From: Rikenellaceae bacterium
Lineage (GTDB): Bacteria; Bacteroidota; Bacteroidia; Bacteroidales; UBA932
Reading direction: 5' to 3'
DNA length: 60,094 bases
Assembly (NCBI GenBank): GCA_900769905.1
Contig: CAAGIL010000070.1
Location: 1 to 60,094, forward strand
In this document: positions 9,706 through 18,569 of the stretch, one piece after another
Numbering within the stretch: the first letter of the stretch is position 1
Layout: the number at the start of each line of letters is the position of its first letter
The notes under the pieces: model-generated
Database searches by the model: none
Told to the model about the DNA's origin: nothing
Seen by the model: only the letters and a program-made list of their open reading frames with translations
Made by a program: the position numbers and the translations under genes

Positions 9706-9729
9706 ACGCGTCCATTAGCATAAATCATC

Positions 9730-9737
9730 CAAAGATA
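9730..9737 (-). promoter_or_regulatory. Promoter -7 box for the BASS transporter operon
   Basis: The minus strand reads TATCTTTG, 25 nt upstream of the ATG at 9705. It lies back to back with the same box on the plus strand at 9750-9757, so the two divergent promoters share about 30 bp. Confidence 0.55.
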
Positions 9738-9749
9738 GACAATTTTTCG

Positions 9750-9757
9750 TATCTTTG
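9750..9757 (+). promoter_or_regulatory. Promoter -7 box for the PHP-eptA-kinase operon
   Basis: TATCTTTG on the plus strand, 36 nt upstream of the ATG at 9794. It is the mirror image of the box at 9730-9737. No good -33 box was seen. Confidence 0.55.
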
Positions 9758-9793
9758 CTAATAAAATAGGGCTCAGGAAAATGGCCCGTACTT

Positions 9794-11008
9794 ATGCCAA
9801 TGAAGGATATTTTGTTGAAAATATTGAAAATCAGCGCCAAGACCCTGGCCACGGTGCTGCTCGTCCTTGTTTTTATCCTGTGCATCAGCTCGCTGAGTCC
9901 GGTGTACCGTTTTCCCGAGGCCCGTCCGTTCAGCGGCCCGGACATTTTCAATCCATATAGCAGGCTCGACAGCGCATACTGCTGGAAGAGGGCCAATTTC
10001 CACACCCACACCCGAGTGGACGGCATCTTCAACGAGTGCGAATACAGCCCTATGGAAACTTACGGGGCGCTTGCAGCCTTCGGTTACGACATTGTCACCT
10101 TCTCCAACCACAATGAACTTACCGTGCATCCTTTCGACCCTGCTCTCCAGGTGAATGTATATGAGCACGGGTACAATCTCTTCAAGTACCACAAACTGGT
10201 ATTCGGCAGCGACAAGGTGAACCGATTCGACAATATGCTGCCGCTTTTTGCTTTCCAGAAGCAGTTCCAACTCGATCTCCTGAACAGAGATTGCGACTTA
10301 ATCCAGATTAACCACCCTTACAGGACGGGAGGAACCAGCCCGAGACAGATGGAAAGGCTTAGCGGCTACAGGATTATGGAACTGGACAGCGGAATAAGCA
10401 CGGAGCAGGAGTACTGGGACTGGGCCCTGAGTGCGGGTCATTACAGTTTCGGCCTCGCGAACGACGACCTCCATTATCCTGACAGGTCTGGCAAGATAGC
10501 CGTAAGGTGCAATTTTCTCTGCTGTCCATCAGCAAGTTACGAGGATATCAAGCAATGCCTTCTGGGAGGATGCTACTACAGTATGCGTGTGCCGGACTAT
10601 GGCAATGGGGACTGGGAAACAAAGTATGCAAAGAACCTGGAACTTCCCCGCGTGGAGGACATAGGCTTGAAACACGACACGGTATATCTGCGACTGTCCG
10701 AAGTTGCAGACAGCATCAAGGTTACAGGAAGCGGACACAGTACCCTGGCTATGGCTTTGGGCAGCAAGGATCTTGAGTACAAGATGGGCAAGGATGAACC
10801 GTATGCCAGGATGACTGCCTATTTCCCTGAGGGTGAGGTGATTTATACCAATCCGTTCGCCCGTTATGATGCCTCCGTTGCCGATTCTCCCTACTCCGAG
10901 TCCGAGCATCCAGTTAATCTGCCGATGACCATCCTTTTCAACCTGATGGTGTTGGCCCTATCCGCATTTATGATTTATCTGACTTACCTGTTATTTGTAA
11001 AGAAATGA
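9794..11008 (+). CDS. Membrane-anchored PHP-superfamily metal-dependent hydrolase
   Basis: 404 aa with one N-terminal (about 10-35) and one C-terminal (about 378-400) membrane helix; the region between is probably periplasmic. The metal-binding pattern of the PHP phosphoesterase fold is present: NFHTHTRVDG, FSNHNE, IQINHPYR and LANDDLHYP supply the expected His, Glu and Asp ligands. Substrate unknown; the family hydrolyses phosphate esters. Its stop overlaps the start of the EptA-like gene by 4 bp (ATGA), so it belongs to an operon for envelope phospholipid/lipid A chemistry. A start at the ATG at 9800 is equally possible. Confidence 0.72.
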   Translation: MPMKDILLKILKISAKTLATVLLVLVFILCISSLSPVYRFPEARPFSGPDIFNPYSRLDSAYCWKRANFHTHTRVDGIFNECEYSPMETYGALAAFGYDIVTFSNHNELTVHPFDPALQVNVYEHGYNLFKYHKLVFGSDKVNRFDNMLPLFAFQKQFQLDLLNRDCDLIQINHPYRTGGTSPRQMERLSGYRIMELDSGISTEQEYWDWALSAGHYSFGLANDDLHYPDRSGKIAVRCNFLCCPSASYEDIKQCLLGGCYYSMRVPDYGNGDWETKYAKNLELPRVEDIGLKHDTVYLRLSEVADSIKVTGSGHSTLAMALGSKDLEYKMGKDEPYARMTAYFPEGEVIYTNPFARYDASVADSPYSESEHPVNLPMTILFNLMVLALSAFMIYLTYLLFVKK

Positions 11009-12519
11009 AAACCCGCAAGATAAAACTTGGAATAGTCTGTCTTATACTGAGCGTCTTCACTCTGCTGGCTTTCCATATTCCTTTCTTCCGCCACGTCTTC
11101 GACAACGTGGAGCCCGGTTTCAATGCCTTCCTCATTGTCAGCGGCCTGACTGTACTTATGCTCGCCGCAAACTATTTCCTGTATTACCTGCTGATGTATC
11201 CCGGTCGTGTCGTGGGCCGGGCACTGGTAGCCTTCACTCTTGTAGGCGATGCAATAAGTCTTTATTTCATAAATACTTATGATGTTTACATCGACGACAC
11301 GATGATGGGAAACGTGTTCAATACCCAGTTTTCCGAAGCCTCTGGATTCTTCTCCCTTGCCGCCGTGCTCTATGTGCTCCTGCTGGGTGTGCTCCCGAGC
11401 GTGCTGCTCTTCCTCGTGAAAATTGAATGGGGCTCCTTCAAGCGTTTCCTGGGCAACATAGGCATAGCTCTGGCGGTGATTCTGGGCGTGGCCTTCGGCA
11501 ACATGAGCAACTGGCCGTGGATCGACCGCAATGCCACCCAGCTGGGGAGCCTGCTAATGCCCTGGTCGTACAGCGTGAATGCCGTGCGCTACCAGCTCAA
11601 AGTGCGTGAACGCAACCGCGAGGAACTGCCCCTTCCGGACCTGAGCTTCAGGGATGACGGGAAGGATGTGGTCGTACTGGTGATAGGAGAGTCTGCGCGC
11701 AGCGACCATTTCTCGCTCTACGGCTATGATCGCCCTACCAACCCTCTGCTCGAGCAGGACGGGGTGGCGGCACTGCCGACCAAGGCTGCTGCAACCTACA
11801 CCACCGCCGGCGTCAAGGCAATACTTGACCATAAGCCTGTGGACAAACTGTACGAGATACTGCCGAACTACCTCTACCGCGGCGGCGCGGAGGTATGCTG
11901 GCGTACCAGCAATTGGGGAGAGCCTCCTCTTCATATAGACAAGTATCAGAAAGTCAAGGATTTGAGCGAAAGGTATCCGGATGCTGACCCTCAGTATGAC
12001 GGCATACTTTTCGAGAATCTCAAGGATGACATATCGGGAAGCGGGAAGAACAAGGTGCTGATTGTGATTCACACCAGCACCAGCCACGGCCCGTCCTACA
12101 ACAAGCGCTATCCTGCCGAATTCGAGCATTTTACCCCGGTTTGTGAGACTGTGGAAATGTCCAAGGCTGACCACGACGAGCTGATGAATTCCTATGACAA
12201 CTCCATACTCTATACCGACTGGCTGCTGCACAATACCATTGCCCAGCTTCAGGAACTGGAAGACTGGAGGAGTTGTATGATATACATCTCGGATCACGGT
12301 GAATCCCTGGGTGAAGGGGGTCTATATATGCACGGCGTGCCGATTTCAATGGCTCCAAAGGAACAGCTTGAGATTCCGTTTATAGTATGGAGCTCTGACA
12401 AGAGCCTGAAAATCAAACCTATGGAGCAATATCAGCAATATTGCGTCTTCCATAGTGTGCTGAATTTCCTGGGAGCAAAGAGTGAGATTTACGACGAAAC
12501 GCTGAATATTTTCGAATAA
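11005..12519 (+). CDS. eptA: Phosphoethanolamine transferase (EptA/Mcr-type, alkaline-phosphatase fold)
   Basis: 504 aa. Five N-terminal membrane helices (about 8-165) are followed by a periplasmic sulfatase/alkaline-phosphatase-fold domain. Zinc and active-site elements are visible: Glu229 in VIGESARSDH, a Thr cluster at 264-267 (ATYTTAG) where the family nucleophile lies, His361 in TSTSHGP, and Asp430-His431 in YISDHGES. The family moves phosphoethanolamine from phosphatidylethanolamine to lipid A or another glycan, releasing diacylglycerol, and in other bacteria this gives polymyxin resistance. The lipid kinase gene directly downstream (TAATG overlap) would recycle that diacylglycerol. The acceptor in this organism is inferred, not seen. 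Confidence 0.85.
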   Translation: MKTRKIKLGIVCLILSVFTLLAFHIPFFRHVFDNVEPGFNAFLIVSGLTVLMLAANYFLYYLLMYPGRVVGRALVAFTLVGDAISLYFINTYDVYIDDTMMGNVFNTQFSEASGFFSLAAVLYVLLLGVLPSVLLFLVKIEWGSFKRFLGNIGIALAVILGVAFGNMSNWPWIDRNATQLGSLLMPWSYSVNAVRYQLKVRERNREELPLPDLSFRDDGKDVVVLVIGESARSDHFSLYGYDRPTNPLLEQDGVAALPTKAAATYTTAGVKAILDHKPVDKLYEILPNYLYRGGAEVCWRTSNWGEPPLHIDKYQKVKDLSERYPDADPQYDGILFENLKDDISGSGKNKVLIVIHTSTSHGPSYNKRYPAEFEHFTPVCETVEMSKADHDELMNSYDNSILYTDWLLHNTIAQLQELEDWRSCMIYISDHGESLGEGGLYMHGVPISMAPKEQLEIPFIVWSSDKSLKIKPMEQYQQYCVFHSVLNFLGAKSEIYDETLNIFE

Positions 12520-13406
12520 TGGTCTTCATAGTCAATCCTATTTCGGGGAATGGCCGTAAGGCAAAGATAATCAAACTGTTGCGTAAAACGGGACAGAAGC
12601 TGGAGCTTACCCGCCATCCCGGTCACGCCGAGCAGTTGGCCAGGGAGTCGGATGACGATGTCGTGGTGGCTGTGGGCGGTGACGGTACGGTAAATGAGGT
12701 GGCGCGAGGCCTTCTGGGGAGCGGAAAGACTCTTGGCATACTGCCTTGCGGCAGCGGGGACGGACTGGCCCTAGACCTGGGTATCAGCCGTCGCCCGCAT
12801 AAAGCACTCAAAAGCCTGCTTGGTGGTCGTGCGATGCCTTTGGATGCCGGTTTTGTGAACGGAAAAGCCTTCTTCTCCGTATGCGGGGTAGGTTTCGATG
12901 CGAGGGTGAGCAAGATGTTCGCCGAGTCCGGGAAAAGGGGAGTGTGGAACTACATTTTCCAGGCCCTCAAACTCTGGCACGGCTTTGTCCCCGAACATTA
13001 TGTGCTTGAGATTGACGGGGAAAGCCTGGAAATGGATGCCGTGCTCATCACTATTGGAAACTCCAACCAGTGGGGGAATGGGGCCAGGGTGACTCCGCTC
13101 GCGGATGTATCTGACGGAATACTTGAGATTACTGTTCTGGATATGTTCAGAACCATAGAATTGCCTTCGCTTGCTCTTAAGCTGATGACCGGCCGCTGCT
13201 ACAGGAGCCGCAGGGTGCACCATTACCGTGGCCGCCACATTGTGATCAGGCGTGCCTCTCCGGGGCCCGCGCACTTCGACGGGGAGTGCTTCGACGCTCC
13301 TGAAACCCTGGATATCAGCATTTTGCCCGGAGCCTTGAAAGTAATTGCCCCACGCAAAAGTAAGTCCTCTTCCCGAGGAAGAGGATTTAGGAGATGGGTA
13401 ACGTAA
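12519..13406 (+). CDS. Diacylglycerol kinase-family lipid kinase (DagK/YegS-like)
   Basis: 295 aa soluble lipid kinase with the signature VGGDGTVNEVARGL in the ATP site, LPCGSGDGLALD, and a later GNSNQWGNGARVTP segment. It should phosphorylate diacylglycerol (or a related lipid) to phosphatidate. Its ATG shares one base with the stop of the EptA-like gene, which produces diacylglycerol as by-product, so a recycling role is well supported by context. The last 20 residues after KVIAP are basic and Ser/Arg-rich, and are encoded over a hairpin (13365-13385), unlike the usual family end. Confidence 0.87.
   Translation: MVFIVNPISGNGRKAKIIKLLRKTGQKLELTRHPGHAEQLARESDDDVVVAVGGDGTVNEVARGLLGSGKTLGILPCGSGDGLALDLGISRRPHKALKSLLGGRAMPLDAGFVNGKAFFSVCGVGFDARVSKMFAESGKRGVWNYIFQALKLWHGFVPEHYVLEIDGESLEMDAVLITIGNSNQWGNGARVTPLADVSDGILEITVLDMFRTIELPSLALKLMTGRCYRSRRVHHYRGRHIVIRRASPGPAHFDGECFDAPETLDISILPGALKVIAPRKSKSSSRGRGFRRWVT
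13365..13385 (+). terminator. Hairpin in the 3' end of the lipid kinase gene, possible terminator
   Basis: Perfect 9-bp inverted repeat TCCTCTTCC / GGAAGAGGA with a CGA loop, followed by TTT. It sits inside the last codons of the lipid kinase, just before the tat genes begin a new transcript. The U tract is short, so termination is plausible but unproven. Confidence 0.4.
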
Positions 13407-13474
13407 ATGAGTTTTGTGCGTGGACAAAAGTTTTGCAAGCATGCACAAAGACAAAGTTAACATAAAACTATGTG

Positions 13475-13492
13475 CTTGCGAAACTTGAGTTG
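13475..13492 (+). repeat. Shared 18-bp intergenic motif, copy ahead of tatA
   Basis: The 18-mer starting CTTGCGAAAC and ending TTGAGTTG is identical to 20333-20350 ahead of queA. A near copy in inverted orientation, GTTTTGCAAG, lies upstream at 13430-13439. The final TTG of the motif sits 19 bp before the -7 box at 13512-13519, so it may double as the -33 element. Confidence 0.6.
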
Positions 13493-13511
13493 AGTATTCA
13501 AAGTAATTTTG

Positions 13512-13519
13512 TATTTTTG
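13512..13519 (+). promoter_or_regulatory. Promoter -7 box for tatA-tatC
   Basis: TATTTTTG, with TTG 19 bp upstream at 13490-13492, the usual Bacteroidota spacing. It decides the tatA start: transcription would begin around 13525, which makes the ATGs at 13542/13545 more likely than the one at 13527. Confidence 0.55.
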
Positions 13520-13541
13520 TATCGTTATGATTTGGTTTGGT

Positions 13542-13718
13542 ATGATGATTTACCCTTTGGTAATAGGCTGGACAGAGGTGCTGATTCTGGCCTTCGTAGT
13601 ACTTTTGATTTTTGGCGGAAAGAAGATTCCTGAGCTGATGAAGGGTCTCGGAAAGGGTGTGAAGAGTTTCAAGGAAGGGCTTCGTGAGGTAGATGACGAA
13701 ATCAGAAAAGACGAATAA
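13542..13718 (+). CDS. tatA: Sec-independent translocase subunit TatA
   Basis: Small single-pass membrane protein (58 aa from the chosen start) of the twin-arginine export system, which forms the pore-like part with TatC. The sequence shows the hallmark IGWTEVLILAFVVLLIFGGK membrane helix, then an amphipathic helix KKIPELMKGLGKGVKSF and a short charged tail. Possible starts are ATGs at 13527, 13542 and 13545; the later ones fit the family and the promoter. It overlaps tatC by 26 bp, so co-translation is likely. Confidence 0.88.
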   Translation: MMIYPLVIGWTEVLILAFVVLLIFGGKKIPELMKGLGKGVKSFKEGLREVDDEIRKDE

Positions 13719-14478
13719 TGCCCCGGACATCCCTGAGATGTCGTTTTGGGATCATTTGGAAGTACTGAGGGGAAGTCTTTTCCGTTCAGTGCTTTATCTC
13801 TGTGCATTCAGCGCGCTGGGCCTGATTTTCAAACAGCAGCTTTTCGACGTGATCCTTGCCCCTGCAGGCGGGGATTTCTGCGTTTACAGGCTGCTGGGTT
13901 GGGATTTTTCAATGGAATTGGTAAACATTGAAGTCAGTGCCCAGTTCTTCGTCCACCTCAGGGCTGCCTTTGCAGTGGGACTTGTGCTTTCTTTTCCATT
14001 GATAATCTATGAGTTATGGAAATTTATCGCTCCTGCTCTATATCCTAAGGAAAAGAAGGTCATACGCCAGGGCTTTGTGCTGGCGAGCTTCCTTTTCTAC
14101 CTTGGGGTGCTGGTGGCGTATTTCATCGTGCTTCCGGTGTGCCTCCAGTTTTTCATAAACTACACCGTTGACCCGGATATTGCGAACACCATCACCATAG
14201 GCTCCTATATGTCCATATTTACCTCCACCGTTCTGCTCATCGGCCTGACCTTCGAGTTCCCGACGGTGGCGCTGGTACTTTCGCGTCTGGGCATTATTTC
14301 CCGCGATATGATGCGCAAGGGGCGCAAGATTGCTTTCGTGGTCGTGCTGGCGCTTTCCGCCATCATCACCCCCGCCGATCCTGTGTCGATGTTCGTGCTG
14401 GCGATTCCTCTTTACCTATTGTATGAATTCTCAATATTACTATGCAAATCTCCAGAAAACCAAGAAGATACGCAATAG
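13693..14478 (+). CDS. tatC: Sec-independent translocase subunit TatC
   Basis: 261 aa inner-membrane protein with six hydrophobic helices. It begins with the conserved MSFWDHLEVLR segment (family SFxxHLxELR) that binds twin-arginine signal peptides, and contains the FPLIIYELWKFIAPALYPKEKK block. It exports folded proteins together with TatA. The start lies within tatA and its end overlaps the next gene by 37 bp. Only tatA and tatC are present, the minimal system usual in Bacteroidota. Confidence 0.93.
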   Translation: MTKSEKTNNAPDIPEMSFWDHLEVLRGSLFRSVLYLCAFSALGLIFKQQLFDVILAPAGGDFCVYRLLGWDFSMELVNIEVSAQFFVHLRAAFAVGLVLSFPLIIYELWKFIAPALYPKEKKVIRQGFVLASFLFYLGVLVAYFIVLPVCLQFFINYTVDPDIANTITIGSYMSIFTSTVLLIGLTFEFPTVALVLSRLGIISRDMMRKGRKIAFVVVLALSAIITPADPVSMFVLAIPLYLLYEFSILLCKSPENQEDTQ

Positions 14479-15020
14479 CCTGCTGCAACTGGCCTGATTA
14501 TTCCGCCCCGTGCAGGGTGAGCGTGGAACTGTCCCATTCTTCGGATATGCTGCACATCCATTACATCGTGGATGAGCCTTCCGTAGTTGCGAACTGCACC
14601 GCCGACGGGCAGCACGTGTGGGAAGATTCCTGCGCCGAGTTCTTTTTCGACCCTCTGGGAAAAGGGGAGTACTACAACCTCGAATGTACCTGCACCGGAA
14701 AGATTTACCTCTGCAAGGGAGCCGGGCGCAGCGGGAGGGTTCCCGTGGATGAAGCTGCCCTCAAATCCATAACGCGCCGCTGCACCCTGCCTCAGGAAGC
14801 TTTCGGCTTGCTTAATGAACGGACGCAGTGGGAACTTTGGCTGGACGTGCCGGCATCTGTATTCGGTCTGGAGAGATATGATGGCCTGCGCGCCAGGGGA
14901 AATTTCTACAAATGTGCCGATGCCTCTCCATACAGGCATTATCTGAGTTATGCTCCGATAGCGACTCCAAAGCCGGATTTCCACAGGCCGGAGTTCTTCG
15001 AGGAGATAGTTTTCGATTGA
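14442..15020 (+). CDS. CBM9-like carbohydrate-binding-fold protein
   Basis: 192 aa, no signal peptide. The segment WEDSCAEFFFDPLGKGEYYN and the later ELWLDVPASVFGL match the beta-sandwich seen in CBM9-like domains that Bacteroidota encode as stand-alone proteins. Ligand and role are unknown; the lack of a signal peptide argues for a cytosolic place. It overlaps the end of tatC by 37 bp and precedes the ABC-F gene by 17 bp, so it shares their transcript. Confidence 0.6.
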   Translation: MQISRKPRRYAIACCNWPDYSAPCRVSVELSHSSDMLHIHYIVDEPSVVANCTADGQHVWEDSCAEFFFDPLGKGEYYNLECTCTGKIYLCKGAGRSGRVPVDEAALKSITRRCTLPQEAFGLLNERTQWELWLDVPASVFGLERYDGLRARGNFYKCADASPYRHYLSYAPIATPKPDFHRPEFFEEIVFD

Positions 15021-15037
15021 TTAAGAGGATTTAGCAG

Positions 15038-16951
15038 ATGATTTCCATAGAAGATGTTACAGTAGCGTACGGGGGCTTCGTGCTTCTCGACAAAATAAAC
15101 TTCCACGTCAGCGATACTGACAAAATAGGCCTTGTAGGCAAGAACGGCGCCGGCAAGTCCACCATACTCAAGATGATTTGCGGGTTGCAGAACCCCACTT
15201 CGGGCCGCATCGACAAGCCGAAGGACATCACCATAGGCTATCTTCCGCAGATAATGGAGCACCACAGGGGACGCACAGTGCTCCAGGAAGCCTTGACCGT
15301 GTTCAGGAGCAGTGCCGAAATCGAGGCGAAAATCGCCGGTCTGACCAAAGAACTGGAGCAGAGAAACGATTATGAATCAGATGCTTACGCGGAGCTTATA
15401 GAGGAGCTCACCTCGCTCAACGACATTTTGGAAATGAGCCACAGCGAACCGCCGGAGGTGCAGGCGCGAAGGACCCTGCTCGGTCTGGGATTCAGGGACG
15501 ATGAGCTGGGCCGCAACACGGAGACCTTTTCCCAGGGATGGAATATGCGCATAGAGCTGGCCAAGATACTTCTGAGCAAGCCGCGCGTGCTCCTTCTCGA
15601 CGAGCCGACCAACCACCTGGACATAGAGTCAATCGAGTGGCTGGAGGATTACCTCAAATCCACGAGGTGCTCCCTGCTGCTCGTGAGCCACGACCGGCGC
15701 TTCCTGGACAATGTCACCAACCGCACCGTGGAAATTATGCTGGGCCACATCCACGACTACAAGGTTCCGTACAGCAAGTACCTGGAACTCAGGGTGGAAC
15801 GCCTCCAGCAGCAGAACGCCGCCTACGAGAACCAGCAGAAGATGATACAGAAGACGGAGGAGTTCATCCGTACATTCAGATACAAGCCTACCAAGTCCAA
15901 CCAGGTCCAGTCCAGAATCAAGGCCCTGGAAAAGCTTGAGAGGATAGAGGTGGATGAAACTGACAATGTGACACTTACGGTGAAGTTCCCTCCGGCACCG
16001 AGGTCCGGGGACGTGGTCTTCAAGGCCGAGGACCTCGAGGTGGGGTATCCCCAGAAAGTGGTGTTCAGCCACGCCAACATCGAAATCAGGAGAGGGGAGA
16101 AGGTGGCCCTGATCGGACGCAACGGAGAGGGCAAGACCACCCTTATGAGGGTAATATGCTCCGAATTGGAACCTATCAGCGGAGAAGCCAGGTTGGGACA
16201 CAATGTGCAGATTGGTTATTATGCTCAAAATCAGGAAGATGTGCTGGACAAGAACGAGACCGTGTTCTCCACCCTCGACCGTATCGCAGTGGGCGAGATA
16301 CGCACCAAACTGCGCGATCTGCTGGCCCAGTTCCTCTTCCGTGGCGAAGACATAGACAAGAGGGTTTCAGTGCTCTCGGGAGGTGAGAGGGCGAGGCTTG
16401 GAATGGCAAAACTCATGCTCCAGAGCCACAACCTGCTTGCGCTCGACGAACCTACCAACCATATGGACGTGAAGTCCAAGGATATACTCAAGCAGGCCCT
16501 GAAAGCCTTTGACGGAACACTGATAGTTGTTTCCCACGACCGCGACTTCCTCGACGGACTTGTGGACAAGATGTACGAATTCCGCGACGGACGCGTTACC
16601 GAGCATCTCGGGAGCGTATCGGATTTCCTTGCCAGGCGCAAGATTGAGAACCTTCAGGAACTTGAACGCAAGGTAGCTCCCCAGAAGCAGGTATCAGAGC
16701 AGAAGGAGGTGCAGAAGCAGGCTGTGGAGCAGAAGCGCCAGGAGGTGAAGATGGACAGAAAAAAGAAGAACCGCATCTCCTATCTGGAGTGCGAAATAGG
16801 GAAGCTTGAGCAGAAAATGGCTGATATAGAGAAGATTCTGTCCTCCCCGGGACCTGACGACGACATTATGGAACTCACGCGCGACTATCTGGAATGCAAG
16901 CGTGACCTGGATGCCAAGACGGAGGAGTGGGGAGAACTTATGGAAGTGTGA
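15038..16951 (+). CDS. ABC-F family ATPase (ribosome-associated)
   Basis: 637 aa with two ABC domains in tandem and no membrane helices. Domain 1: Walker A GKNGAGKST, signature FSQGWNMR, Walker B VLLLDEPTNHLD. Domain 2: GRNGEGKTT, LSGGERARLGMAKL, LLALDEPTNHMD. The linker between them (about 235-310) is charged and helical, and the C-terminus (about 540-637) is a coiled coil, as in Uup/YdiF-type members. ABC-F proteins act on translating ribosomes; housekeeping and antibiotic-protection types look alike, and nothing here marks it as a resistance gene. Confidence 0.92.
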   Translation: MISIEDVTVAYGGFVLLDKINFHVSDTDKIGLVGKNGAGKSTILKMICGLQNPTSGRIDKPKDITIGYLPQIMEHHRGRTVLQEALTVFRSSAEIEAKIAGLTKELEQRNDYESDAYAELIEELTSLNDILEMSHSEPPEVQARRTLLGLGFRDDELGRNTETFSQGWNMRIELAKILLSKPRVLLLDEPTNHLDIESIEWLEDYLKSTRCSLLLVSHDRRFLDNVTNRTVEIMLGHIHDYKVPYSKYLELRVERLQQQNAAYENQQKMIQKTEEFIRTFRYKPTKSNQVQSRIKALEKLERIEVDETDNVTLTVKFPPAPRSGDVVFKAEDLEVGYPQKVVFSHANIEIRRGEKVALIGRNGEGKTTLMRVICSELEPISGEARLGHNVQIGYYAQNQEDVLDKNETVFSTLDRIAVGEIRTKLRDLLAQFLFRGEDIDKRVSVLSGGERARLGMAKLMLQSHNLLALDEPTNHMDVKSKDILKQALKAFDGTLIVVSHDRDFLDGLVDKMYEFRDGRVTEHLGSVSDFLARRKIENLQELERKVAPQKQVSEQKEVQKQAVEQKRQEVKMDRKKKNRISYLECEIGKLEQKMADIEKILSSPGPDDDIMELTRDYLECKRDLDAKTEEWGELMEV

Positions 16952-16975
16952 TTGTATGCTTGTGGAACTGGTGAT

Positions 16976-18046
16976 ATGATAGTACTTGACGCACATTGCG
17001 ATGCCCCCTCACAGATGCTGAGGCTTCGCGACTATTCTAAAGACAATGACTTTGCCCAGGTGGATTTCCCGAAAATGCGAAGGGGTGGGGTAGATGCCTC
17101 GTTTTTCGCCCTCTACATCCCTGCCTCGCTCAAGGGGGAGGATGCCACGCGCTACGCTTTCCGCCTCCTGGATGCCGTGGATGCCCAACTTGGCCGCAAT
17201 GCCGCTTCCGTGGCATATGCCCGTTGTGCTTCATCCGTGCGGCGCAACAGGGCTGCAGGTCTCACTTCCGTATTGCTTGGCCTGGAAAACGCCTCGGCCA
17301 TAGGGGAGAGTTTCGAATTGCTTAAAGAGTTCAAAAAGAGGGGAGTACGCTATATTACCCTGACCCATTCGGCCGACAATCAGGTCTGCGACAGTTGTAC
17401 CGGGGAGCAGCATTGGGGCGGCCTCAGCCCCTTCGGGAAAACCCTTATACCCGAGATGAACCGTATGCGCATCATGATAGACCTGGCTCACTGCTCGGAT
17501 GCTACGATGAAGGATACGCTTGAACTCAGCGCCCGACCGGTGGCGTATACCCACGGCTGCTGCCGGGCTCTGGCTTCGCACAAGAGGAACATTTCCGACG
17601 AGATGATGCAGGGAATAGCAGACGGCGGCGGGGTAGTGTGTATGAGCATTTACCCGTGTTTTCTGGATGATGGCTTCGTAAGGGACTACGAGGCTTCCGG
17701 ACTGAAGGAGAAGTTGGGAGTGGAAGACGAATTCATTGCCGATCCTGCTGATCCCGTCAAGCGCAAGGCCTGGGAGGAGGTGCAGCGCGAACTCCAGGAA
17801 TTGAGCCGTCCCGGCGTGGGGAGGGTAGTCGACCATATAGAATATGCGGTGCAGAAAGTGGGCATAGAGCACGTGGGAATAGGCACCGACTACGACGGAA
17901 TTGAACTCACAGCAAGCGGACTTGAAGACATTTCCCGCTTCCCTCTGCTATGGGAGGAAATGCGCCGGCGCGGATTCTCGAAAAACGACATTTCCAGGGT
18001 CGCAGGCGGAAATTTACTGCGGGTAATGAGGGATGTAAGGCGATAA
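16976..18046 (+). CDS. Membrane dipeptidase-type zinc peptidase (M19)
   Basis: 356 aa, homologous to renal dipeptidase, which cleaves dipeptides including D-residue types. The binuclear zinc motif LDAHCDAP is at the N-terminus; further motifs are TLTHSADNQVCDS, IDLAHCSDATM, TPGCCRALASHKRN-like (here THGCCRALASHKRN) and GIGTDYDGIEL. No signal peptide is seen with the ATG at 16976; a TTG at 16952 would add eight residues only. It follows the ABC-F gene by 24 bp and ends over a symmetrical hairpin (18045-18077). Confidence 0.9.
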   Translation: MIVLDAHCDAPSQMLRLRDYSKDNDFAQVDFPKMRRGGVDASFFALYIPASLKGEDATRYAFRLLDAVDAQLGRNAASVAYARCASSVRRNRAAGLTSVLLGLENASAIGESFELLKEFKKRGVRYITLTHSADNQVCDSCTGEQHWGGLSPFGKTLIPEMNRMRIMIDLAHCSDATMKDTLELSARPVAYTHGCCRALASHKRNISDEMMQGIADGGGVVCMSIYPCFLDDGFVRDYEASGLKEKLGVEDEFIADPADPVKRKAWEEVQRELQELSRPGVGRVVDHIEYAVQKVGIEHVGIGTDYDGIELTASGLEDISRFPLLWEEMRRRGFSKNDISRVAGGNLLRVMRDVRR

Positions 18047-18077
18047 CATTTTTGTTATAAGCATAAACAAAAATGTT
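18045..18077. terminator. Bidirectional terminator-like hairpin
   Basis: Perfect 12-bp inverted repeat AACATTTTTGTT (18045-18056) and AACAAAAATGTT (18066-18077) with a 9-nt loop. It sits between the convergent M19 peptidase (its stop codon is in the left arm) and pncC, so it can end both transcripts. Confidence 0.65.
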
Positions 18078-18095
18078 TCTTTTGTTGATTTATAG

Positions 18096-18569
18096 TTAGT
18101 TCTGTGCTGTTTTGATGTAGGACTCCAGAAATTCGAGAGCGGCCTTCGCAAAACGGCGTATGTTGCCTTTTCTGCCCAGGTCGCAGTGGAAAATTCGGGT
18201 TTCCGTGCCCTTCGGCCCGCTCACTCCCATCCATACCGTACCCTCGCGATAGCGTTCGTCGCCGCCTTCCGCCAGACCGGTTGTGGCCACGGAATATGTG
18301 CTGCCGCATAGCTTCCTGACTCCCTCCGCCATTGCCGCCGCTACCTCGCTGCTGACCACCCCGTGCCCCCGGATGAGTTCGCCCGGAACCCCGAGCACGC
18401 TTTCCTTTATTTTGATGGCGTACGAGGTCACGGAACCAAGGTAATATGATGAGGATCCGGATACCATTGTGATGAGGTGGGAAATCTGACCTCCGGTGCA
18501 GGATTCGGCTGCGCTCAGAGTCTCGCCTTTCTGTTTGAGAAGCTCTCCTATTCTATATTGTACTTCCAT
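18096..18569 (-). CDS. pncC: Nicotinamide-nucleotide amidohydrolase (CinA C-terminal domain, PncC)
   Basis: 157 aa, stand-alone CinA C-terminal domain that deamidates NMN to nicotinate mononucleotide in NAD recycling. Conserved blocks: AAESCTGGQISHLIT near the start (active-site Ser/Cys region), GSVTSYAIKIKESVLGV, and VATTGLAEGGDERYREGTVW near 95-115. Length is normal for the single-domain form. Its start overlaps the end of the dihydroorotate-dehydrogenase-like gene by 17 bp. The window also carries NAD synthetase at 47.6 kb, which uses the product pathway. Confidence 0.88.
   Translation of the reverse strand: MEVQYRIGELLKQKGETLSAAESCTGGQISHLITMVSGSSSYYLGSVTSYAIKIKESVLGVPGELIRGHGVVSSEVAAAMAEGVRKLCGSTYSVATTGLAEGGDERYREGTVWMGVSGPKGTETRIFHCDLGRKGNIRRFAKAALEFLESYIKTAQN

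Noticed and set aside
15038..16951. Antibiotic resistance ABC-F
   Set aside because: Motifs fit general ABC-F proteins; housekeeping members cannot be told from resistance ones here, and its tat-linked operon suggests housekeeping.
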